Shown: positions 23,945 to 31,380 of the stretch, piece by piece | Layout of the letters: every line of letters begins with the position of its first letter | How positions within the stretch are numbered: the stretch's first letter is position 1 | NCBI GenBank assembly: GCA_009784825.1 | Contig: WQXO01000017.1 | Span: 1-36,122 of the forward strand | Direction of reading: 5' to 3' | Origin: Oscillospiraceae bacterium | GTDB taxonomy: Bacteria > Bacillota > Clostridia > Oscillospirales > Ruminococcaceae | Length of the DNA stretch: 36,122 bases | The notes under the pieces: generated by a model | The model's input: only the letters and a program-made list of their open reading frames with translations | Told to the model about the DNA's origin: nothing | Databases searched by the model: none | Position numbers and translations under genes: made by a program

Positions 23945-24937
23945 TTAATTTAACGGTGTGTAGCCCGATTTTTCAATCAACTCCTGACCCTCCGGCGAGA
24001 GAATCCATTCGATAAAAATGTCGATGTTCGGGTTGTCGTTGCCTATTACAGAAACTGCGTAGAAGTAACCCGTCTGCGGATAGGTTTCGTTTACGATGTT
24101 TTCACGAGTGGGGGCTATTCCGTCAAGCTCAAGTAGTTTTATTTGGTCGGACTGAACCATTTCGGTGGAATAAAACAGGAACGAATACCCAATGGCGTTG
24201 TTGTTGTTTTTATACTCGACTACATAAATCATTCCGCCCATCGGCCCTATCGTAGTGCCTGTACGCGGGTTCATAAGCGGGGTATTTCCCATAAAATTAA
24301 TCAGCATTGTTTGGCTTCCGGAATTCTCTTCCCTTTGATAGGCGATGATTTTTCTGTTTTTGCCGCCTACCTCCCGCCAGTTTGTGATTTCACCCGAGTA
24401 TATCCCTTGAAGCTGTTCGGTTGTGAGGGAATTAACAGGGTTATCCGAGTTTACGAAAAATACGAACGCCTCCCGCCCGATTGGGGTGAATTGTAACTCT
24501 ATTCCCATTTCCTCTGCCATTTTTGCGTGTTGCTCGGATATTCCCGCAACGAATATTATATCGGTTTCGCCGTTAATCAAATTCGTATAGGCGTGACCTG
24601 TTGTGGTGCAGTTGACCAAAAAGTCATCTTTAGAGTAGTAGTGGTCGATTTCGTAATCCCCCTCGGGGTAGACCGCTTGCACGAATGAGGCATAAACAGG
24701 GTATAACGCTGTTGCACCGTCAAGCCGGGGGAGGTCGCTTGTTAGTTTTAATGTGCTTTCTTCATTCAGATAAGCCGCCCTTGTACCGACTTTGAAAGGC
24801 GTGTATTCCTGTAATCGTATCTGCTGACTGACAGAGGGCAGGTTACTTTGATAGATGTGGTATATGACCGGTACAGATATAGCAATTACAACTGTAACAG
24901 CGATTATTCCTAAGATAATTTTTGTTTTGGATTTCAT
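23945..24937 (-). CDS. PstS-like periplasmic-binding-fold protein, membrane-anchored
   Basis: A 330-residue extracytoplasmic solute-binding protein of the phosphate/PstS-like class II fold. Signs are TTEQLQGIYSGEITNWREVG, REENSGSQTMLINFMG and SPEGQELIEKSGYTPLN. One hydrophobic segment (about 7-27) has no lipobox cysteine, so it is probably an uncleaved anchor rather than a lipoprotein signal. No permease or ATPase genes (pstCAB) adjoin it; sensing or scavenging roles are possible. The second of two tandem ATGs (24937) is better spaced from GGGAG. It follows the alpha-galactosidase gene by 15 nt. Confidence 0.82.
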   Translation of the reverse strand: MKSKTKIILGIIAVTVVIAISVPVIYHIYQSNLPSVSQQIRLQEYTPFKVGTRAAYLNEESTLKLTSDLPRLDGATALYPVYASFVQAVYPEGDYEIDHYYSKDDFLVNCTTTGHAYTNLINGETDIIFVAGISEQHAKMAEEMGIELQFTPIGREAFVFFVNSDNPVNSLTTEQLQGIYSGEITNWREVGGKNRKIIAYQREENSGSQTMLINFMGNTPLMNPRTGTTIGPMGGMIYVVEYKNNNNAIGYSFLFYSTEMVQSDQIKLLELDGIAPTRENIVNETYPQTGYFYAVSVIGNDNPNIDIFIEWILSPEGQELIEKSGYTPLN

Positions 24938-24952
24938 CATTTCTCCCTTTTT

Positions 24953-26098
24953 TTACACCGGTTTAACTTTACAGCGGAATATGCGACATTCGTGCGGTTC
25001 TATGTAAATCGAGGCTCTTTCAACAAATAAACCGATGTTCTCGTGTTTGTCGCAGTCGTAGAATTCTAACCCCATTCCCGAGAGTGCCGGTAAACCCATG
25101 TCATAGAATTGCAATGACATTTCTGATTTTATATCGCTTATATTAATCATCGCAATTGCGTAATCGCCGCCCGACAGCGGTTTCACAAGGGAGAACACGT
25201 TATCGAGGTTGTTCCATTGGCGGATACAGTAGGGACCTCTGCCCTCCTCGTCTTGATTGATTGCTATTACGTCTTTATTAGTTATGATTGCCTTGGTTTC
25301 GTCGGTCATGTTACGGACGTCGCACCCAAGCATTAACGGCGAGTTCATCATCGCCCAGATTGCGAAGTGCGAACGGTATTCCGTATCGGAGCAGCCTGTG
25401 CTTGTCACCATTTCGTTATCGCCCTTGCCGCCCATTCCCACTACCAACATATCCATGTCGTTCCAGCAGTCAATCCCGCCGTAGCAGGCGTTCTCTAACT
25501 GGGTGAGCATGATGGTTTCTATCGACTTCCAGTTGTCGTGAATGTCGCCGTATGAGCGGTAAAGGTGTGCCCCTGAGCCTCTTATCCATTTTTGAACACC
25601 GTCGTTACCCCAGTTACAGGCACTCAGAACAATGTCACGCCCGCAGTTACGCAGTGCAAGTGCCATTCGCCTGTATAAGTCCTCCCCTGCGACAAAACGG
25701 GGTTTGTAGCAATAGTCGTATTTCAGATAATCTACGCCCCATTCGGCAAAAGTAACCGCGTCAATGAATTCATGCTCGAAGCTTCCGGGAAAACCCGCAC
25801 AGGTATGCGTACCCACACATGAGTATATACCGAATTTCAACCCCTTAGAATGGATATAGTCTGACAGCGATTTCATGCCACTCGGGAATTTGTTCTTGTC
25901 GGGGAGTAATCTGCCGTTATTGTCACGGGATTTTTCGCTCCAGCAGTCGTCGATTACGATATACTCGTACCCCGCCTCCTTTAGTCCGTGTGTTATGAAC
26001 GCATCGGCGACACCTTTGACGAGCTCTTCGTTGATATTATCCCCGAAAGTGTTCCAAGAATTCCACCCCATAGGCGGTGTTTTTGTAAGAATAGGCAT
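24953..26098 (-). CDS. Alpha-galactosidase, glycoside hydrolase family 27
   Basis: Retaining exo-glycosidase that releases terminal alpha-D-galactose. The 381-residue enzyme has the GH27 opening TPPMGWNSWNTF, the substrate pair in IDDCW (Asp50-Asp51), the nucleophile Asp128 in YLKYDYCY, and the acid/base Asp185 in GDIHDNW (aligned with human Asp231). The GH27 WNDMDML motif and a C-terminal beta domain are present. There is no signal peptide, so it should act on imported oligosaccharides. I use the ATG at 26098, 8 nt after AGGAGG; an ATG 18 nt earlier precedes that site and overlaps queA. No sugar transporter is nearby, and pairing with queA is unusual. Confidence 0.93.
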   Translation of the reverse strand: MPILTKTPPMGWNSWNTFGDNINEELVKGVADAFITHGLKEAGYEYIVIDDCWSEKSRDNNGRLLPDKNKFPSGMKSLSDYIHSKGLKFGIYSCVGTHTCAGFPGSFEHEFIDAVTFAEWGVDYLKYDYCYKPRFVAGEDLYRRMALALRNCGRDIVLSACNWGNDGVQKWIRGSGAHLYRSYGDIHDNWKSIETIMLTQLENACYGGIDCWNDMDMLVVGMGGKGDNEMVTSTGCSDTEYRSHFAIWAMMNSPLMLGCDVRNMTDETKAIITNKDVIAINQDEEGRGPYCIRQWNNLDNVFSLVKPLSGGDYAIAMINISDIKSEMSLQFYDMGLPALSGMGLEFYDCDKHENIGLFVERASIYIEPHECRIFRCKVKPV

Positions 26099-26115
26099 TT
26101 GTGTTTCCTCCTGCA

Positions 26116-27135
26116 TTATAATATTGCCATACTGTCGCCAAAACTGAAGAACCGGTATTTCTCTTTTATTGCTTCCTCGTAAGCCGACAATGCCGCCTCA
26201 CGCCCCATTAACGCACTAATCAGCATTAGCAGTGTGCTTTCCGGGAGGTGGAAGTTGGTTATAAGTCCGTCGATTACTTTGAAATTATACCCCGGTGTTA
26301 TGAATATATCTGTACTTCCGGATTGCGGGCGACCGCAGGTCGCCCCTACAGACTCTAAGACACGGCAGGCGGTTGTTCCTACAGCGATTACACGGTTATT
26401 TCGGGATTTGCAATCTTTGATTTTTTGTGCGGTTTCTTCAGGGAGCCAATAGCGTTCGCTGTGCATTTTATGCTCCGAAACTAATTCTGCTTTTACGGGG
26501 CGGAATGTGCCAAGTCCTACGTGAAGTGTTACGTATGCGGTGATTATGCCTTTTTCCTTTAGTGAAGCGAATACTCTTTCGGTGAAGTGAAGTCCCGCTG
26601 TGGGTGCTGCCGCCGAGCCTGCTTCATTTGCGTAAATAGTGTTATACCGGTTATTGTCTTGTAGCTTTTCAGTGATATACGGAGGGAGCGGCATGTTCCC
26701 GATTTTTTCAAGAATTTCATAAAAATCCCCGTCATAAGTGAATTTGATAAGGCGGTTTGCGTCGGGTAGGATTTCTATGACTTGTGCGGTTAGTCCGGGG
26801 AATTCGATAATTCTGCCTTTATTGAGTTTTCGCCCAATACACTCCCACAGGCACTGCATGTTTTGCCCGCCTTCGGTGGGTATTCTTTCCTCGCCTTGTT
26901 GTTCAAGTAACAAAATTTCCGTGTCCTCGGTGAGCAGTCGTGCGGGAAGAACCTTGGAATCGTTCATGATTAATAAATCACCCGTGTTTAAATAATCGGC
27001 GATATTGTAGAAATGGTCATGGATTATGTCCGCTTCAGACGGGCATACCATTAAACGGGAGGCATCACGTGGTTCAATCGGAGTCTGTGCGATTAGCTCC
27101 TCCGGCAGGTCATAATAAAAATCGGTTTTTTTCAT
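26116..27135 (-). CDS. queA: tRNA preQ1(34) S-adenosylmethionine ribosyltransferase-isomerase
   Basis: Transfers and isomerises ribose from SAM onto preQ1-modified tRNA to give epoxyqueuosine. The 339 residues include YDLPEELIAQTPIEPRDASR, AAPTAGLHFTERVF, VTLHVGLGTFRPV and LITNFHLPESTLLMLISALMG, all family signatures. Between ESVG and STDIFITPGYNF lies an odd Cys-containing stretch (ATCGRPQ) encoded by a perfect palindrome, likely a repeat inserted in frame. No ribosome site precedes the conserved start, and a TATAAT lies 3 nt upstream, suggesting a leaderless mRNA. The gene diverges from asd and heads the operon with the alpha-galactosidase. Confidence 0.95.
   Translation of the reverse strand: MKKTDFYYDLPEELIAQTPIEPRDASRLMVCPSEADIIHDHFYNIADYLNTGDLLIMNDSKVLPARLLTEDTEILLLEQQGEERIPTEGGQNMQCLWECIGRKLNKGRIIEFPGLTAQVIEILPDANRLIKFTYDGDFYEILEKIGNMPLPPYITEKLQDNNRYNTIYANEAGSAAAPTAGLHFTERVFASLKEKGIITAYVTLHVGLGTFRPVKAELVSEHKMHSERYWLPEETAQKIKDCKSRNNRVIAVGTTACRVLESVGATCGRPQSGSTDIFITPGYNFKVIDGLITNFHLPESTLLMLISALMGREAALSAYEEAIKEKYRFFSFGDSMAIL
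26323..26351. repeat. Palindromic repeat translated within queA
   Basis: Perfect 8-bp arms (GGGCGACC at 26327-26334, GGTCGCCC at 26338-26345) enclose GCA; flanking bases CCTACA complete a form I recall as dispersed in Firmicutes genomes. On the minus strand it encodes about nine residues. Confidence 0.75.
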
Positions 27136-27138
27136 ATA

Positions 27139-27170
27139 ATTATATTAGCACACTTTAAATACAAAATCAA
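27139..27170 (-). promoter_or_regulatory. Promoter of queA, very close to the start codon
   Basis: On the minus strand TTGATT (27165-27170) and TAATAT (27142-27147) are 17 bp apart, overlapping an alternative TATAAT (27139-27144). Either -10 places the transcription start at or within the ATG at 27135. Confidence 0.6.
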
Positions 27171-27178
27171 CATTTTTC

Positions 27179-27207
27179 TTGACATAACCCGTAAAATATG
27201 ATAACAT
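27179..27207 (+). promoter_or_regulatory. Promoter of the asd-dapA-dapB operon
   Basis: TTGACA at 27179-27184 and TAACAT at 27202-27207 are 17 bp apart. The leader to the ATG at 27241 is about 27 nt, so there is no lysine riboswitch here. Confidence 0.72.
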
Positions 27208-27240
27208 AGCATATATTAATTATAACAGGCGGTACAGAAC

Positions 27241-28353
27241 ATGAAAAGCAACATGAAAAAATTCGATGTAGGAATAATCGGTGCAACGGGTATGGTGGGT
27301 CAAAGGTTTGCGGTTTTGTTGGCGGAGCATCCTTGGTTTAATGTAACCGTGCTTGCGGCTTCGCCTCGTTCTGCGGGGAAAAGCTATTCGGATATTGTGA
27401 GCGAGCGGTGGATGATGCCTGTTGACCTTCCCGAAAAATACAAGGATATGATTATTATGGACGCTTCCGATGTTGATGAAATTGCGAAAAAAGTCGATTT
27501 TGTTTTTTGTGCGGTGGACATGAATAAAGAGGAAATTAAGGCACTTGAGGAAGCGTATGCTAAGGCGGAGGTTCCCGTTATGTCGAATAATTCTGCTCAC
27601 AGAAACACGCCTGACGTTCCAATGCTGATTCCCGAAATTAATCCGGAACATGCCGAAGTCGTAAAATTCCAGCGGGAACGTTTAGGTACAAAAAAGGGGT
27701 TCATTGCGGTTAAGTCGAACTGCTCTATTCAGAGCTATGTCCCTGCCCTGCACCCGCTTATGAAATTCGGGATTGAGGAAGTGGTCGTCTGCACCTATCA
27801 AGCTATATCCGGAGCGGGGAAAAACTTTGAGACGTGGCCTGAAATGGTCGATAATATAATCCCGTTTATCGGCGGAGAGGAAGAAAAGTCCGAGCAGGAG
27901 CCGCTTAAGGTATGGGGAACCGTAGAGCCTACGGACGCAAGCCTGGGGGATTATTCCGCAAAAATTATTAATTCTAAATCGCCTAAAATTACGGCACAGT
28001 GTATTCGTGTTCCTGTGAGTGACGGGCATACGGCGGCGGTATTTGTGAAATTCAAGGATTCTGATAATAAGCCGTCGAAAGAAGAAATTTTGAAATTATG
28101 GGAAGATTTTGGGGGAGTTAACCTGCCTTCCGCCCCTAAAAAATTTTTGACGTATTTCAATGAGGACAATTATCCGCAGGCGAAGCTGCACAGGGATTTA
28201 GAAAACGGTATGGCTGTTTCAATAGGGCGGTTAAGGGAAGATGAGGTTTTCGATTACAAGTTTATCGGGCTGTCGCATAATACGTTGAGGGGTGCGGCAG
28301 GCGGTGCGGTTCTTATGGCGGAAATGTTCGCAGATAAAGGTTATTTTGATTAA
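27241..28353 (+). CDS. asd: Aspartate-semialdehyde dehydrogenase
   Basis: Reduces aspartyl phosphate to aspartate semialdehyde, the branch point to lysine, threonine and methionine. The 370-residue enzyme has the NADP-binding start VGIIGATGMVGQRF, the catalytic Cys161 in KSNCSIQ, and the base histidine in PVSDGHTAAVFV. SERWMMP and SGAGKNFETWPEM point to the archaeal/fungal-type subgroup rather than the E. coli type. GGCGG lies upstream of the first ATG; a second in-frame ATG 12 nt later is possible. It leads the dap operon with its own promoter, divergent from queA. Confidence 0.94.
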   Translation: MKSNMKKFDVGIIGATGMVGQRFAVLLAEHPWFNVTVLAASPRSAGKSYSDIVSERWMMPVDLPEKYKDMIIMDASDVDEIAKKVDFVFCAVDMNKEEIKALEEAYAKAEVPVMSNNSAHRNTPDVPMLIPEINPEHAEVVKFQRERLGTKKGFIAVKSNCSIQSYVPALHPLMKFGIEEVVVCTYQAISGAGKNFETWPEMVDNIIPFIGGEEEKSEQEPLKVWGTVEPTDASLGDYSAKIINSKSPKITAQCIRVPVSDGHTAAVFVKFKDSDNKPSKEEILKLWEDFGGVNLPSAPKKFLTYFNEDNYPQAKLHRDLENGMAVSIGRLREDEVFDYKFIGLSHNTLRGAAGGAVLMAEMFADKGYFD

Positions 28354-28365
28354 GGAGAGGTGATT

Positions 28366-29253
28366 ATGAAAAACACGATTTTCACAGGGGCGGGGACAGC
28401 ATTAGTGACCCCGATGAACCCTGACGGCAGTATAAATTATGACGTGTTCGGGGCAAATATCGACTGGCAGATTGAACAGGGAATTGACGCAGTTATCGTT
28501 TGCGGAACAACGGGAGAGGCTTCTACATTAACCGATGAGGAGCATGTTGAGCTTGTGCGGTATTGTGTTGAACGCACAAGTAAACGTGTTCCTGTGATTG
28601 CGGGGACGGGCAGTAACGATACCGCTTATTCCGTCTGGCTTTCTAAGGAGGCTGAACGTGTCGGTGCTGATGCACTATTGCAGGTTACACCGTATTATAA
28701 CAAAACGTCGCAGAAGGGGCTTATTCGGCATTTTACAGAAATTGCTGAAAGTGTCAGTATTCCCATTGTTTTGTATAATGTCCCCATACGGACGGGAATG
28801 TCAATTTCTACAGATACTTATAAAACATTATCCGAGATTAGTAACATAGTTGCCACAAAGGAAGCGAGTTCAAACATTTCGGCGATTGCGGAAATTATTG
28901 CGGCTTGCGGAGATGACTTAGACGTGTATAGCGGGAATGATTCTGAAATTGTGCCGATTATGTCATTAGGCGGAAAGGGTGTTATAAGCACCTGCGGGAA
29001 TATTATTCCGAATGTTGCACATGAAATTACGGCGTTGTGCTTAAGCGGCGAGTTCAAAAAAGCTGCTGAGCTTCAATTGAAATATCTCAACTTAATGAAT
29101 ACGCTTTTTGTTGACGTAAACCCCATTCCCGTGAAAGCGGCTTTGAATATGATGGGCAGAAATGTCGGTGAGTGTCGCTTGCCGTTGATTGAAGCGGATG
29201 ACACGACTAAGGCTAAGGTGAAATCGGCAATGCAAGGCGTAGGGTTAATATAA
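28366..29253 (+). CDS. dapA: 4-hydroxy-tetrahydrodipicolinate synthase
   Basis: Condenses pyruvate with aspartate semialdehyde, the first step committed to lysine. The 295-residue TIM-barrel protein has the Schiff-base Lys165 (VATKEASSN), Tyr137 (LYNVPIRTG) and the GTTGEASTL loop. I take the ATG at 28366, which follows AGGAGAGG; an in-frame GTG six bases earlier overlaps that site. Twelve nt separate it from asd and 16 from dapB. Confidence 0.96.
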   Translation: MKNTIFTGAGTALVTPMNPDGSINYDVFGANIDWQIEQGIDAVIVCGTTGEASTLTDEEHVELVRYCVERTSKRVPVIAGTGSNDTAYSVWLSKEAERVGADALLQVTPYYNKTSQKGLIRHFTEIAESVSIPIVLYNVPIRTGMSISTDTYKTLSEISNIVATKEASSNISAIAEIIAACGDDLDVYSGNDSEIVPIMSLGGKGVISTCGNIIPNVAHEITALCLSGEFKKAAELQLKYLNLMNTLFVDVNPIPVKAALNMMGRNVGECRLPLIEADDTTKAKVKSAMQGVGLI

Positions 29254-29269
29254 TAAAGGAAAACATAAA

Positions 29270-30022
29270 ATGACAAAAATAGCGTTATCGGGTGCAAACG
29301 GCAGAATGGGAAAAGTAATCGCAGGGTTAGTTTCCGAGAGAAGTGATTGTGAAATAGTCGCCGGCATTGATGTTTCCGGTGGTGAGTATTACACGAAAAT
29401 AAGCGATATGCGTGAACAAGCCGATGTAATTATCGACTTTTCGCACTCGTCTGCCACGCCCGATTTATTGACCTATTGCAAAATGAAGAATATCCCGCTT
29501 GTTATTGCGACGACAGGGTATAAAGAGGACGAGATTCAGCAGATTAAAACTGCTTCGGGGCAGGTGCCGATTTTCTTCACCTTTAATATGTCGCTGGGGA
29601 TTAATCTGCTTCAGGATTTGGCAAGGCGGGCTGTTCGGGTTTTAGGGGAGCAGTTTGATGTGGAGATTATCGAGCGTCACCACAATCGCAAAAAAGACGC
29701 ACCGTCGGGGACTGCGATTATGTTAGCTGAAGCAATTAATGATGAGTTTGACCGACCTAAGCGATATATTTATGACCGGCATAACGTATTTAAACCACGT
29801 GAGAGGGACGAAATCGGGCTTCACGCCGTTCGGGGCGGAACGATTGTGGGCGAGCATGAAATTGTGTTCGCAGGGCATGACGAGGTTATAACCTTGTCCC
29901 ATTCGGCACAGTCGAGGGAGGTTTTTGCGGTTGGTGCGATTAATGCCGCTTTGTTTATGGCAGGGAGAGAAAACGGTTTATACGATATGAGCGACTTATT
30001 AAATAATACACAGGGGGATTAA
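29270..30022 (+). CDS. dapB: 4-hydroxy-tetrahydrodipicolinate reductase
   Basis: NAD(P)H-dependent reductase, next step of lysine synthesis. The 250-residue protein has the Rossmann start SGANGRMGKVI, the ATTGY loop, the catalytic EIIERHHNRKKDAPSGTAIM (His and Lys) and a C-terminal substrate domain (LHAVRGGTIVGEHEIVFAG). AAAGGA precedes the ATG. The stop is 1 nt before the ACT-domain gene, so the two are probably coupled. Confidence 0.96.
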   Translation: MTKIALSGANGRMGKVIAGLVSERSDCEIVAGIDVSGGEYYTKISDMREQADVIIDFSHSSATPDLLTYCKMKNIPLVIATTGYKEDEIQQIKTASGQVPIFFTFNMSLGINLLQDLARRAVRVLGEQFDVEIIERHHNRKKDAPSGTAIMLAEAINDEFDRPKRYIYDRHNVFKPRERDEIGLHAVRGGTIVGEHEIVFAGHDEVITLSHSAQSREVFAVGAINAALFMAGRENGLYDMSDLLNNTQGD

Positions 30023-30023
30023 C

Positions 30024-30476
30024 ATGACCGATATTATTATTAACGAGAACCAGTCAATTGTAACTTTTAACAATGTTCCCGCTTCTTATGAGAATTCGTT
30101 TATTTGCGGTGTTCTTGAGCAGACGGCTAATGCGAATATTAATATTGATATGATTGCACAGTCGCCCGCAACCTCTGATAAAATCAGTTTCGGGTTCACG
30201 TTCGCCGATGATGATATGCCGAAGCTATTAACCATTATTAATGCGTTTGACGGCGGGAAATCATTAGCTCCTTTGGTCAATTGCGGGAATGTGAAAATTA
30301 CCGTGAAATCACGTGATATGATTGAGAATTCCGGATTTGCGGCAAAATTGTTCGGTGTTTTAAAGAAAATCGACTGCCTCCCGCTTCTTGTCACTACCGG
30401 GATTGACGAAATATCGGTATTGGTTCATGAAAGTGACCGAATGGATTTAGAAAGAGAATTGACCGACGTGTTCTGA
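30024..30476 (+). CDS. Free-standing ACT-domain protein resembling aspartokinase regulatory domains
   Basis: A 150-residue protein consisting only of two ACT-like repeats. The order resembles the C-terminal regulatory half of aspartate kinases: INIDMIAQSPATSDKISFGF in the first repeat and FAAKLFGVLKKIDCLPLLVT followed by GIDEISVLVHESD in the second. No kinase domain is present. In aspartokinases such pairs bind lysine or threonine and inhibit the enzyme, so this could be a separate regulatory subunit for the lysine branch (inference). It is fused by position to dapB (1-nt gap) and is the last protein gene of the operon. Confidence 0.8.
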   Translation: MTDIIINENQSIVTFNNVPASYENSFICGVLEQTANANINIDMIAQSPATSDKISFGFTFADDDMPKLLTIINAFDGGKSLAPLVNCGNVKITVKSRDMIENSGFAAKLFGVLKKIDCLPLLVTTGIDEISVLVHESDRMDLERELTDVF

Positions 30477-30477
30477 T

Positions 30478-30503
30478 AATTGTACATTGTCAATTGTTCG
30501 TCA
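30478..30503. repeat. Heptamer array between the ACT gene and tRNA-Arg
   Basis: Three 7-bp steps (AATTGT at 30478, CATTGT at 30485, AATTGT at 30492) end in TCGTCA directly against the tRNA. The last 12 bp match those at the clpX stop exactly. Confidence 0.8.
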
Positions 30504-30576
30504 CTGCTCGTGGCCTAATGGATAGGGCATCAGACTCCGACTCTGAGGACTGTGGGTTCGACTCCCGCCGAGCAGA
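30504..30576 (+). tRNA. tRNA-Arg (anticodon CCG)
   Basis: A full cloverleaf: 7-bp acceptor stem CTGCTCG/CGAGCAG, D stem GCCT/GGGC, anticodon stem TCAGA/TCTGA with loop CTCCGAC (anticodon CCG at 30537-30539, reading CGG), 5-nt variable loop, and T stem GTGGG/CCCGC with TTCGACT. The discriminator is A and CCA is not encoded. No promoter is visible in the 27 nt after the ACT gene, so it is probably cut from the dap operon transcript. Confidence 0.95.
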
Positions 30577-30578
30577 TA

Positions 30579-30624
30579 TTCACCCCGCTCTTTATGCTGA
30601 GAAAAGAGCGGGGTGAAACTTTTT
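30579..30624 (+). terminator. Strong terminator after the dap operon and tRNA-Arg
   Basis: A perfect 15-bp stem (30579-30593 with 30603-30617, GC-rich centre, 9-nt loop) is followed by five T residues at 30620-30624, three nt after the tRNA end. Confidence 0.93.
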
Positions 30625-30666
30625 CCTGTTTCCATTCGTATTATTGTAAAAGGGGGAATAAAAACC

Positions 30667-31380
30667 ATGATTGTTATTAATAACTTAAGCAAATCCTACG
30701 GAAAGAATAAAGCGTTAAACGGTATTAACCTTGATTTAATTAACGGCGTTTATGCACTTTTGGGGCCGAATGGTGCGGGTAAGTCCACACTTATGAATAT
30801 ACTCGCATTAAGTCTCAGAGCCGATGAGGGGAAAATCCTTTGGAAGGGTGCAAAACGCATAGAGGAATGTGGGAAAGAATATCGGGGAATTCTCGGGTAT
30901 ATGCCCCAACAACAGGGGTTATACGATGGTTTTAGGGGAGTGGATTTCCTATGCTACATAGCGGGGTTAAAAGACATTCCTAAAAATAAAGTGCGTGAGG
31001 AGGTTGAAAGAGTTGCGGCTCTTGTTAATCTTTCTGACCGGCTGCGTGACAGATTATCGGGATATTCCGGCGGTATGAAGCAGAGAATTCTGTTAGCCTC
31101 TGCGATAATCGGCAACCCCGAAATAGTTATTCTTGATGAACCTACCGCCGGGCTTGACCCGAAGGAGAGAATTCGCACACGTGAAATCGTAAAATCCATG
31201 GCGGGGGATAAGATTATAATTATCGCTACACACGTAGTTTCCGATATAGAAACCATCGCAGATGAGGTGATATTGCTTAAAAAAGGCGTGATTGTCGAAA
31301 AAGGCAGCCCCGCCGACCTATGTGAAAAAATGAACGCTGACGATTTGGAATCGGTTTATATGAGGGTGTTTGAAGAATGA
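30667..31380 (+). CDS. ABC transporter ATP-binding protein
   Basis: Cytosolic ATPase of an ABC exporter. The 237-residue chain has Walker A GPNGAGKST, Q-loop YMPQQQGLYDGF, signature LSGYSGGMKQR, Walker B VILDEPTAGLDP and the switch His in IIATHVVSD. MIVINNLSKSYGKNKALNGI is the normal start; I use ATG 30667 with AGGGGG upstream, not the longer frame whose first codon lies in the terminator stem. The stop overlaps the permease start as ATGA. The substrate is not predictable; this subfamily often moves peptides, antibiotics or lipids. Confidence 0.95.
   Translation: MIVINNLSKSYGKNKALNGINLDLINGVYALLGPNGAGKSTLMNILALSLRADEGKILWKGAKRIEECGKEYRGILGYMPQQQGLYDGFRGVDFLCYIAGLKDIPKNKVREEVERVAALVNLSDRLRDRLSGYSGGMKQRILLASAIIGNPEIVILDEPTAGLDPKERIRTREIVKSMAGDKIIIIATHVVSDIETIADEVILLKKGVIVEKGSPADLCEKMNADDLESVYMRVFEE

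Noticed and set aside
26099-26116. Start of the alpha-galactosidase at the first ATG (26116)
   Set aside because: The AGGAGG site lies downstream of that ATG and 8 nt before the ATG at 26098.
28360-28365. GTG start for dapA
   Set aside because: The GTG overlaps the ribosome site AGGAGAGG; the ATG at 28366 is properly spaced.
4600-30000. Lysine riboswitch upstream of lysA or asd
   Set aside because: The spaces before lysA (8 nt) and between the asd promoter and ATG (about 27 nt) are too short for the element.
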